Below, in pieces: positions 1 through 8,008 of a stretch of DNA of 8,008 bases. Source of the stretch: an uncultured Verrucomicrobiota bacterium (GTDB lineage: Bacteria > Verrucomicrobiota > Kiritimatiellia > RFP12 > UBA1067). Both the position numbers and the translations under genes were made by a program. The number at the start of each line of letters is the position of its first letter. Position 1 is the stretch's first letter. The notes beneath the pieces are model-generated. The model had not been told where the DNA came from, did not search any database, and was given only the letters and a program-made list of their open reading frames with translations. The DNA lies in NCBI GenBank assembly GCA_946543025.1, contig CAMNLN010000160.1, positions 1 through 8,008 on the forward strand, read 5' to 3'.

Positions 1-193
1 TCGTCGCGTCACGACGGCCGGCGGACTCGGAAGCCTTCGCCACCTGGTCGTACTTGATTTCCTCGCACAGGCCCTTCAGCGCCTGGACGTGCGTAATAGC
101 GGCCGTCAGCGTGGTCTTGCCGTGGTCGACATGGCCGATCGTGCCGACGTTCACGTGCGGCTTACCGCCGCGATCGAATGTTTCCTTAGCCAT
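1..193 (-). CDS. tuf: Elongation factor Tu, N-terminal 64 codons (runs off the left edge)
   Basis: EF-Tu is the GTPase that carries aminoacyl-tRNA to the ribosomal A site. The reading frame opens with MAKETFDRGGKPHVNVGTIG and contains the G1/P-loop GHVDHGKT at residues 20-27, followed by LTAAIT; this is diagnostic. The start ATG (191-193) has an AGGAG ribosome binding site 8 bases upstream, and no in-frame alternative fits better. Residues 48-64 (YDQVAKASESAGRRDAT) replace the usual switch I segment ending in ARGITI, so this EF-Tu belongs to a divergent subgroup; the conserved threonine that contacts magnesium lies at or just beyond the window edge. The gene lies 46 bases downstream of a tRNA-Thr gene with no terminator between them, so both are probably one transcript. 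Identity is near certain; the missing part prevents any statement on domains II and III. Confidence 0.97.
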   Translation of the reverse strand, partial: MAKETFDRGGKPHVNVGTIGHVDHGKTTLTAAITHVQALKGLCEEIKYDQVAKASESAGRRDAT

Positions 194-239
194 TTTCTGG
201 ACTCCTGTGAGTTTTGTTTCTTCCGTGCCCATCGCAAAA

Positions 240-315
<76 letters not shown>

Positions 316-330
316 GCTGTTTCGCGACAA

Positions 331-367
331 GCCCGTACAGGATACCAAAAAGGGGGCGGAAACGCAA
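331..367 (-). promoter_or_regulatory. Promoter for the tRNA-Thr/tuf transcript
   Basis: On the minus strand TTGCGT (367-362) is followed by exactly 17 bases and then TATCCT (344-339), a plausible -35/-10 pair. TGG directly before the -10 gives an extended -10 arrangement. The bases after the -10 (GTACGGGC) are GC-rich, as in stringently controlled stable-RNA promoters; that regulation is inferred. Start of transcription would be near 332, about 16 bases before the mature tRNA. The element fits in the 62-base gap between the upstream stop codon and the tRNA. Confidence 0.6.
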
Positions 368-377
368 GGGGGCAAAG

Positions 378-1412
378 TTAAAAATTTGAATTGCCCGAGA
401 ACAGACGATCCGCCATCTCGAAGTCTTCCGCCGCCGGCCACGAGGTGACGTTGCGCAAGATAAGAAGAATATCGCCCCTCTTCTGGTCGCGGCACAGGAA
501 GGACTCGCCGCCGTAGATCATGCCGAAGCGGTAGTCGATCGTCCGCCCCGACGGCAGCCTGCGTACACATAGGCTGCCGGATTTCAGAAAACCGCTCCGG
601 GAAAAGAATGTCGCGCAATCGGCGGCTGACGAATAGAGGCCGCCCATGCCCAACAGCGCCGGACCGAGCGGATGGGCATCGACAGGTTGCCCCCTCCGGA
701 CCAGCCACGGCAACTTGCCGGCCGACGGTTGCGCGCGACGGGCCGTCTGGCCGGAATCCAGGCGAAACGCCGTATCATGAAGGCCGAGCGGCCCCGTCAC
801 CTCGTCGCGCAGGATTTCGTCGATGTCCTTTCCCGTCGCATCCTCCACCGCCGCCGCGAGCAGCGCGAAACCAATGTTGGAATACTGCGGCTCGTGCGCC
901 GCGAGGAACCTGCGCGTCCGCGCGAAGTTGCACGCCTCCGCAAAATCGGCGCGCGTATCGAACGCCGCGTAGATGTGCGAGCCGAAAAGGCCCGACATGA
1001 ACGCGCGATGCCACGCGAGCGGATTCCACGGGTTCAGGAAATCCATCGGCAGGCCCGACCTGTGCAGCATCAGGTCGCGCAGGGTGACGGTCTCGTACTC
1101 TGCCGCCAAGGCATACTTCGAGCAGCGCGTCACCGGCGCGTCCAGGTCGATCGCGCCTTTCGCCGCCAGCCGTTCGAACGCCTCTACCATGAAGAGCTTC
1201 GTGAGGGAACCGATCCGGTAGATCGTGTGCGGATCCCCGGCAAAGAAGGTCTTGCCGTCGCGGACGATCGCCACGGAACAGGACGGATCGCCGACCTGCT
1301 CCACGTAGAACCGCCGGATATCCTCAGCGGGATTGGCCGAATCGAGCGTCGGCCATGTCGTGCAACCTGCCAGCGCGAACACGCCGCAGGCGAGGACGAG
1401 CGTTCCCTTCAT
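378..1412 (-). CDS. Lipoprotein of the serine beta-lactamase-like (class C/PBP fold) family
   Basis: The 344-residue product begins with a signal peptide ending in the lipobox LAGC, with C17 as the predicted lipidated residue, so it should be membrane-anchored outside the cytoplasm. SLTK at residues 69-72 is the SxxK motif holding the nucleophilic serine and general-base lysine, and YSN at 177-179 is the second motif; downstream GPLGLHDTAF (207-216) is typical of the family. The third motif, normally H/K-T-G, is not evident: the equivalent stretch near 298-304 reads MIYGGES. Members include esterases, peptidases and penicillin-binding enzymes, and many have no known substrate; antibiotic resistance should not be assumed. 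The ATG is 7 bases after the ilvD stop codon without a clear Shine-Dalgarno, suggesting translational coupling, but I see no metabolic reason for the pairing. Fold confident, substrate unknown. Confidence 0.85.
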   Translation of the reverse strand: MKGTLVLACGVFALAGCTTWPTLDSANPAEDIRRFYVEQVGDPSCSVAIVRDGKTFFAGDPHTIYRIGSLTKLFMVEAFERLAAKGAIDLDAPVTRCSKYALAAEYETVTLRDLMLHRSGLPMDFLNPWNPLAWHRAFMSGLFGSHIYAAFDTRADFAEACNFARTRRFLAAHEPQYSNIGFALLAAAVEDATGKDIDEILRDEVTGPLGLHDTAFRLDSGQTARRAQPSAGKLPWLVRRGQPVDAHPLGPALLGMGGLYSSAADCATFFSRSGFLKSGSLCVRRLPSGRTIDYRFGMIYGGESFLCRDQKRGDILLILRNVTSWPAAEDFEMADRLFSGNSNF

Positions 1413-1419
1413 GGGCAGG

Positions 1420-3114
1420 CTACTTCTTCAGCGAGGCTCCCGTGGAGGCGTTGCCCACGAACATGGCGTACCGCTCCAGCCAGCCGCCCTTGATACGCGG
1501 CGTCCACGGCTTCTGCGCCTTGCGGCGCTTGGCGACTTCGGCCTTTGAAAGCTTCGCGGAGATGGCGCGGTTCGGGATGTCGATCGTGATGAGGTCGCCG
1601 TCCTTCAGCAGCCCGATGAGTCCGCCCTCGGCCGCTTCGGGGCTGACGTGCCCGACGCATGCGCCGTGCGTCGCGCCGCTGAAGCGTCCGTCCGTGATGA
1701 GCGCCACGCTCTCGCCGAGGCCCGCGCCGATGATGTAGCTCGTGGGCGCGAGCATCTCCTGCATGCCCGGCCCGCCCTTCGGCCCCTCGTAGCGGATCAC
1801 CACCACGTGCCCTGGCTTCACCTTGCCGCCGAGGATGCCCGCGCACGCCTCCTCCTGCGAGTCGAAGCAGATCGCCTTGCCCGTGAACGTCATCATCGAC
1901 GGCGCCACGCCGCCCTTCTTCACCACCGCGCCGCGCTCGGCGAGGTTGCCCCAAAGCACCGCAAGGCCGCCGTCCTGCGAGTAGGCGTTGCCGACCGTGC
2001 GGATGACGTCGTCGTCGGATATCTTCGCCGCGGCGATCTGCCTGAACAGCGACTTCCCGCTGACCGTCGGCGCATCAACGAGCCCGCCATCTTTCACCTT
2101 TCGGTTTTCACCTTTCACCCTCTTGAGGATCGCCATGATGCCGCCCGCGCGGTCGAGGTCGCTCACGTGGTAGTGTCCGCTCGGCGCGAGTTTGCAGACA
2201 TAGGGTGTGCGCGCGGAGATCTCGTTCATCCGTTCGAGCGAATAGTCCACGCCCGCCTCGCGCGCGATAGCGAGCGTGTGGAGGACCGTGTTCGTGCTGC
2301 CGCCCATCGCCATGTCGAGCGTGAGCGCGTTGTCGAGCGAGGCCTTCGTCACGAGCTCGCGCGGGAGCGGACCGCCCTTCTTCGCCATCGCCACGGCGCG
2401 GAACGCCGCCTGGCGGTACAACTCCTTGCGCCTTGGATCCGTCGCAAGGATCGTGCCGTTGCCGGGGAGCGCAATGCCCAACGCCTCGTAGAGACAGTTC
2501 ATCGAGTTCGCGGTGAACATGCCGCTGCACGACCCGCAGCCGGGACAGGAAGTCTCTTCCACCTGCTGAAGCTGCCGCCTCGTGATCGTCCCCACGTTTT
2601 CCTGGCCCACGGCCTCGAACACCGTGTTGAGGTCGCTGTCCTTGCCCGTGAGCGGATGCTTTCCGGGTGCCATCGGCCCGCCCGACGCGAAGATGACGGG
2701 GATGTTCACGCGCAGCGCGCCCAGCAGCATCCCGGGAACGATCTTGTCGCAGTTCGGCACGCAGACGAGCGCGTCGAAGCAGTGCGCGCGCGCGATCGTT
2801 TCCACGCTGTCGGCGATCAGCTCGCGGCTCGGCAGCGAGTACTTCATGCCCGGATGCGCCATCGCGATGCCGTCGCACACGGCGATCGTGTTGAACTCCA
2901 TCGGCACGCCGCCCGCCTCGATCACGCATTTCTTGATCCACTCGCCAACCTTGTTGAGGTGGCAGTGCCCCGGCACGAAGCTCTCGTAGCTGTTGCAGAT
3001 GCCGATGAACGGCTTCTTCATGTCCGCGCGCTTCATTCCCGTGGCGAAAAACAGGCTGCGATGCGGCGCGCGCTCGTTGCCCGCCTTCACCTGATCCGAA
3101 ACCATCTTCTTCAT
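1420..3114 (-). CDS. ilvD: Dihydroxy-acid dehydratase
   Basis: IlvD removes water from 2,3-dihydroxy-isovalerate and 2,3-dihydroxy-3-methylvalerate in the cytoplasm, the third common step to valine, leucine and isoleucine (and pantothenate). The 564-residue protein carries the IlvD/Edd signature NCDKIVPGMLLGA (121-133) and the iron-sulfur segment CPGCGSCSGMFTANSM (190-205); C122 and C196 match known cluster ligands. TDGRFSG (474-480) contains S479, the expected catalytic base, and D81, D123 and K124 are the expected magnesium-site residues. The position that is the third Cys in [2Fe-2S] enzymes is G49, as in the oxygen-sensitive E. coli type (VPGH), with an extra C51 two residues on. It is about 50 residues shorter than E. 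coli IlvD, largely through a shorter central loop that here holds a heptamer repeat (residues 332-341). AGGAG lies 5 bases before Met1, which decides against Met4. Own promoter upstream. Confidence 0.97.
   Translation of the reverse strand: MKKMVSDQVKAGNERAPHRSLFFATGMKRADMKKPFIGICNSYESFVPGHCHLNKVGEWIKKCVIEAGGVPMEFNTIAVCDGIAMAHPGMKYSLPSRELIADSVETIARAHCFDALVCVPNCDKIVPGMLLGALRVNIPVIFASGGPMAPGKHPLTGKDSDLNTVFEAVGQENVGTITRRQLQQVEETSCPGCGSCSGMFTANSMNCLYEALGIALPGNGTILATDPRRKELYRQAAFRAVAMAKKGGPLPRELVTKASLDNALTLDMAMGGSTNTVLHTLAIAREAGVDYSLERMNEISARTPYVCKLAPSGHYHVSDLDRAGGIMAILKRVKGENRKVKDGGLVDAPTVSGKSLFRQIAAAKISDDDVIRTVGNAYSQDGGLAVLWGNLAERGAVVKKGGVAPSMMTFTGKAICFDSQEEACAGILGGKVKPGHVVVIRYEGPKGGPGMQEMLAPTSYIIGAGLGESVALITDGRFSGATHGACVGHVSPEAAEGGLIGLLKDGDLITIDIPNRAISAKLSKAEVAKRRKAQKPWTPRIKGGWLERYAMFVGNASTGASLKK
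2092..2119 (-). repeat. Four tandem heptamers (GGTGAAA type) inside ilvD
   Basis: Read on the minus strand the stretch is GGTGAAA, GGTGAAA, ACCGAAA, GGTGAAA: three exact copies and one with three differences. It lies within the ilvD frame at about residues 332-341 (RVKGENRKVK), in a loop where E. coli IlvD has a longer insertion. It stands out as A-rich against GC-rich surroundings. Seven is not a multiple of three, so gain or loss of one unit would shift the ilvD frame. Origin by slippage is an inference. Confidence 0.75.
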
Positions 3115-3145
3115 TTTTTCTCCTGTCTCAAAATGCGAATGCAGG

Positions 3146-3160
3146 CATTATACCATAAAA
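3146..3160 (-). promoter_or_regulatory. Extended -10 promoter of ilvD
   Basis: The minus strand reads TTTTATGGTATAATG. TATAAT (3152-3147) is a perfect -10 hexamer, and the TG one base upstream makes it an extended -10, which compensates for the lack of a recognisable -35 (the position falls inside the groL terminator hairpin). Transcription would begin near 3140, giving a leader of roughly 26 bases that includes the AGGAG ribosome binding site. The same 15 bases with one change occur before the metallophosphoesterase gene at 7433-7447. Confidence 0.7.
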
Positions 3161-3194
3161 AAGGTGCGGGGAAGCGTACGCTTCTCCGCACCTT
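3155..3194 (-). terminator. Intrinsic terminator of the dnaK-groES-groL operon
   Basis: Downstream of the groL stop, 3194-3161 forms a 16-bp stem around a 2-base centre (arms AAGGTGCGGAGAAGCG and CGCTTCCCCGCACCTT on the minus strand) with one A-C mismatch. The last bases of the stem run into a T-tract, TTTTTT, in the minus-strand transcript. In the plus direction the tail is only CTTTCTCG, so the element is directional. The centre GAAGCGTACGCTTC is a perfect palindrome, so a shorter effective loop than drawn is likely to open. Confidence 0.88.
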
Positions 3195-3213
3195 TCTCGC
3201 TGGACTGGCCGAA

Positions 3214-4848
<1,635 letters not shown>

Positions 4849-4860
4849 GATAGGATTCCT

Positions 4861-5148
4861 TTACTTCTCGATAACGCCCAGCAGGTCCTCTTCGCGGACG
4901 AGCTGCAGCTTCTTGCCGTCAAGCTTCACTTCCGTGCCGCCGTACTTCGGCAGCAGGACGGTGTCGCCCACCTTGACATCGAACGCCAGTTCCTTGTGGT
5001 CCTTGTCGTACTTCTTGCCGATGGCCTTCACCGTGCCCGTGATCGGCTTCTCCTTCGCGGCGTCGGGGATGATGATTCCGCCCACCGTCTGTTCCTTTTC
5101 CTCGATCGGTTCGACGAGAACGCGATCGCCCAGGGGTCTTACTTTCAT
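4861..5148 (-). CDS. groES: Co-chaperonin GroES (Hsp10)
   Basis: GroES is the heptameric lid of the GroEL chamber. The 95-residue protein begins MKVRPLGDRVLVEP, the canonical family start. Residues 16-34 form the mobile loop, with GGIII (23-27) giving the hydrophobic tripeptide that docks on GroEL apical domains. DVKVGDTVLLPKYGG (57-71) is the conserved core after the roof hairpin. The open frame continues upstream to an ATG at 5205, which would add 19 residues and overlap the dnaK stop; I reject that start because homology begins at 5148 and AAAGGAAA lies at normal spacing before it. The gap to dnaK is 53 bases with no hairpin terminator or evident promoter, so it is probably read from the dnaK promoter. 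Confidence 0.98.
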   Translation of the reverse strand: MKVRPLGDRVLVEPIEEKEQTVGGIIIPDAAKEKPITGTVKAIGKKYDKDHKELAFDVKVGDTVLLPKYGGTEVKLDGKKLQLVREEDLLGVIEK

Positions 5149-5191
5149 TTGTTGGTTTCCTTTCGGATTGTTAGTTGGTAAGTTCTGAAAC

Positions 5192-5201
5192 TCTTCACTC
5201 T

Positions 5202-5207
<6 letters not shown>
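5192..5207 (-). repeat. GTGAAGA heptamer repeat over the dnaK stop codon
   Basis: On the minus strand AAGTGAAGAGTGAAGAG contains two exact GTGAAGA units (5205-5199 and 5198-5192) preceded by a partial one. The first unit supplies the TGA stop of dnaK (5204-5202). The unit resembles the GGTGAAA heptamer found inside ilvD. Two copies alone could be chance; the resemblance is what makes it notable. Confidence 0.5.
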
Positions 5208-7136
<1,929 letters not shown>

Positions 7137-7190
7137 GTCTCGTTTCTCCTTTGTCCGCTCGCAACCATGCCAAGCAGACAGTCTTATTCA

Positions 7191-7207
7191 AGCAAAACAC
7201 ATGCCAA
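7191..7207 (-). promoter_or_regulatory. Candidate sigma-54 (-24/-12) promoter of dnaK
   Basis: The minus strand reads TTGGCATGTGTTTTGCT. Against the sigma-54 consensus YTGGCACGRNNNTTGCW it differs at two positions (C to T and R to T), and the essential GG and GC are separated by the correct 10 bases. Transcription would start near 7180, about 44 bases before the dnaK ATG, leaving room for the AGGAG site. No convincing -10/-35 pair was found nearer, although CTTGAAT (minus strand, about 7192-7186) resembles a heat-shock -35. Sigma-54 control of dnaK would be unusual, so this is a candidate only. Confidence 0.35.
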
Positions 7208-7432
7208 CAGGTTTCACCCCCACATGAAAAGAACATAAAGTGCATTATCATGCCAGAAAACGACAAAATGCGATTTTCCCAAATGCCGCACCTGCGCCAT
7301 TCCAAGTCCATGACTGTGCCATCATGTCACACGCCCTGTGCCACGCCTTTTTTACGAGATTAGTCCGCCCAGTATTCTCATTCTCAAGTTCTATTTCATA
7401 CGCACCGTAATATCATTTCCCTCTCCATCTTC

Positions 7433-7447
7433 TTTTATGGTACAATG
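7433..7447 (+). promoter_or_regulatory. Extended -10 promoter of the metallophosphoesterase gene
   Basis: The plus strand reads TTTTATGGTACAATG. TACAAT (7441-7446) is a good -10 and the TG one base before it makes an extended -10; no clear -35 is visible. It matches the ilvD promoter at 14 of 15 positions. A start near 7453 would give a leader of about 36 bases. Confidence 0.6.
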
Positions 7448-7462
7448 ACTGGCATCTCCTGC

Positions 7463-7485
7463 AAGGAATCCACCCGAAAGGAATC
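7463..7485 (+). repeat. Duplicated ribosome binding site AAGGAATC in the leader
   Basis: AAGGAATC occurs at 7463-7470 and again at 7478-7485, 15 bases apart. The second copy has its AGGA 7 bases before the ATG at 7490 and is the working Shine-Dalgarno. The first is too far upstream for that start and has no start codon of its own. The same octamer serves groL. Confidence 0.55.
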
Positions 7486-7489
7486 TGCC

Positions 7490-8008
7490 ATGAACCAGTC
7501 TACCAGACGCGAATTTCTCGCCGGCGCGCTCGCCGGCGGCACCGCCGCTTTCCTGCCGGGCTGTTCGCCCCGGACGGCCCCCACGCCCGCCGCCAACCGA
7601 CCGGTCAAGTTCCTCTTCATGACCGACCACCACATCGAAAGCGACTTCATCGAGAACTTCGGCGCCGCCCCGCTCCTCGGCAAGCCGCGCTACACGATGT
7701 GGCAGCCCGGCAACCACGCCGCTCTCGTGAAGACCTACGAGTTCATCAACTCAGATCCCTACTGCCGCGATATCCAGTTCGCCCTCTTCGGCGGCGACCA
7801 GCTCAACACCGGCTACATGAGCCACCGCAAGTACCTGGAGGATGAACGCGTCAACTACTACCGTACCCTCGAATCCCTCGACCTCTACCGAAACTCGAAG
7901 GGTACGAACATCTCAGACCTTGATTTCCATGCGCCTGAAACATTTCTCTGCACGGGCAACACGCCCAAAGGGTACGTGCCGAAGCCCATCCCCTTCGTGA
8001 AGCTCGAT
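7490..8008 (+). CDS. Tat-exported lipoprotein, calcineurin-like metallophosphoesterase type (truncated at right edge)
   Basis: Only the first 173 codons are present and the frame is still open at the window end. The N-terminus has a twin-arginine motif, TRREFL (5-10), then a weakly hydrophobic Ala/Gly stretch and the lipobox LPGC with C25, so the folded protein is probably exported by Tat and lipid-anchored. After a Pro/Thr-rich spacer the chain starts a new domain with KFLFMTDHH, giving D46 and H48 as the DxH metal motif, and FGGD with D103 and N106 (GDxxN) as the second motif. Together these suggest a binuclear metallophosphoesterase. The third motif (GNH) is not yet seen; GN at 156-157 is followed by T, which may be unrelated. 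The substrate cannot be told. AAAGGAATC before the ATG supports this start. It is divergent from dnaK and functionally unrelated as far as can be seen. Confidence 0.8.
   Translation, partial: MNQSTRREFLAGALAGGTAAFLPGCSPRTAPTPAANRPVKFLFMTDHHIESDFIENFGAAPLLGKPRYTMWQPGNHAALVKTYEFINSDPYCRDIQFALFGGDQLNTGYMSHRKYLEDERVNYYRTLESLDLYRNSKGTNISDLDFHAPETFLCTGNTPKGYVPKPIPFVKLD

Larger units (their letters stand above)
7137..7489. other. Divergent intergenic region between dnaK and the metallophosphoesterase gene
   Basis: No credible gene is seen in these 353 bases, which are richer in A and T than the flanking coding DNA. No CIRCE-type inverted repeat (TTAGCACTC/GAGTGCTAA) is present, so HrcA control of the kind known from many bacteria is not supported. 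The minus strand holds three TGGCATG copies (7172-7166, 7206-7200, 7255-7249), one of which fits a sigma-54 element. An 8-base direct repeat, CTGTGCCA, occurs at 7314-7321 and 7336-7343, 22 bases apart, about two helical turns, and could be a binding site or chance. A T-run at 7346-7353 on the plus strand lacks a good hairpin. Confidence 0.6.

Noticed and set aside
378..1412. Calling this an antibiotic-resistance beta-lactamase.
   Set aside because: Only the fold motifs SxxK and YSN are present and the third motif is not clear. The family includes many esterases and peptidases with no resistance role.
3161..3194. The hairpin as a bidirectional terminator.
   Set aside because: The plus-strand tail is interrupted by C and G and no plus-strand gene ends there, so only the minus direction is supported.
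7240..7256. GCATTATCATGC palindrome upstream of dnaK.
   Set aside because: The arms are only four bases, which is expected by chance in a region of this length.
7137..7489. A CIRCE/HrcA operator for the chaperone operon.
   Set aside because: No TTAGCACTC/GAGTGCTAA inverted repeat, even degenerate, was found before dnaK or groES.

Overview
The window reads as a GC-rich bacterial chromosome segment (GC clearly above half by eye, strong G/C preference at third codon positions). It is almost entirely housekeeping. All complete genes lie on the minus strand; one truncated gene at the right edge is on the plus strand. No phage, transposon, CRISPR or toxin-antitoxin feature was seen. Taxonomy cannot be fixed from sequence reading alone. 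The unusual EF-Tu switch I segment, the Tat-dependent metallophosphoesterase lipoprotein and the short GTGAA-type heptamer repeats fit a member of the PVC superphylum (Verrucomicrobiota, Kiritimatiellota or Lentisphaerota), as an inference of moderate strength.

Layout from right to left along the minus-strand transcripts. (a) 7490-8008, plus: start of a Tat-exported lipoprotein of the calcineurin-like metallophosphoesterase type, truncated by the window edge, with its own extended -10 promoter. (b) 7137-7489: an AT-richer divergent intergenic region holding that promoter, repeated TGGCATG elements and a sigma-54-like -24/-12 candidate upstream of dnaK. (c) 7136-3214: dnaK, groES and groL in one tandem cluster with short gaps, ending in a strong hairpin terminator at 3155-3194. 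This puts the Hsp70 and Hsp60/Hsp10 folding machines under what looks like common transcription, with no hrcA, grpE, dnaJ or CIRCE element in view. (d) 3160-378: a new promoter starts inside the tail of that terminator and drives ilvD (branched-chain amino acid synthesis), followed 7 bases later by a lipoprotein of the serine beta-lactamase-like fold. (e) 367-1: a stable-RNA-type promoter drives tRNA-Thr(GGT) and then tuf (EF-Tu), of which only the first 64 codons are inside the window. This repeats the classic tRNA-Thr/tuf linkage.

The points most worth a second look are the non-canonical EF-Tu switch I sequence, a 4 x 7-bp repeat array inside the ilvD reading frame, related heptamers at the dnaK stop codon, the dnaK-groES-groL arrangement with a possible sigma-54 promoter, a Cys/His-containing GroEL tail, and a shared promoter signature (T-tract followed by TGGTAYNNTG) at three transcription units. 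I do not see convincing evidence for a new multi-gene system in this window.
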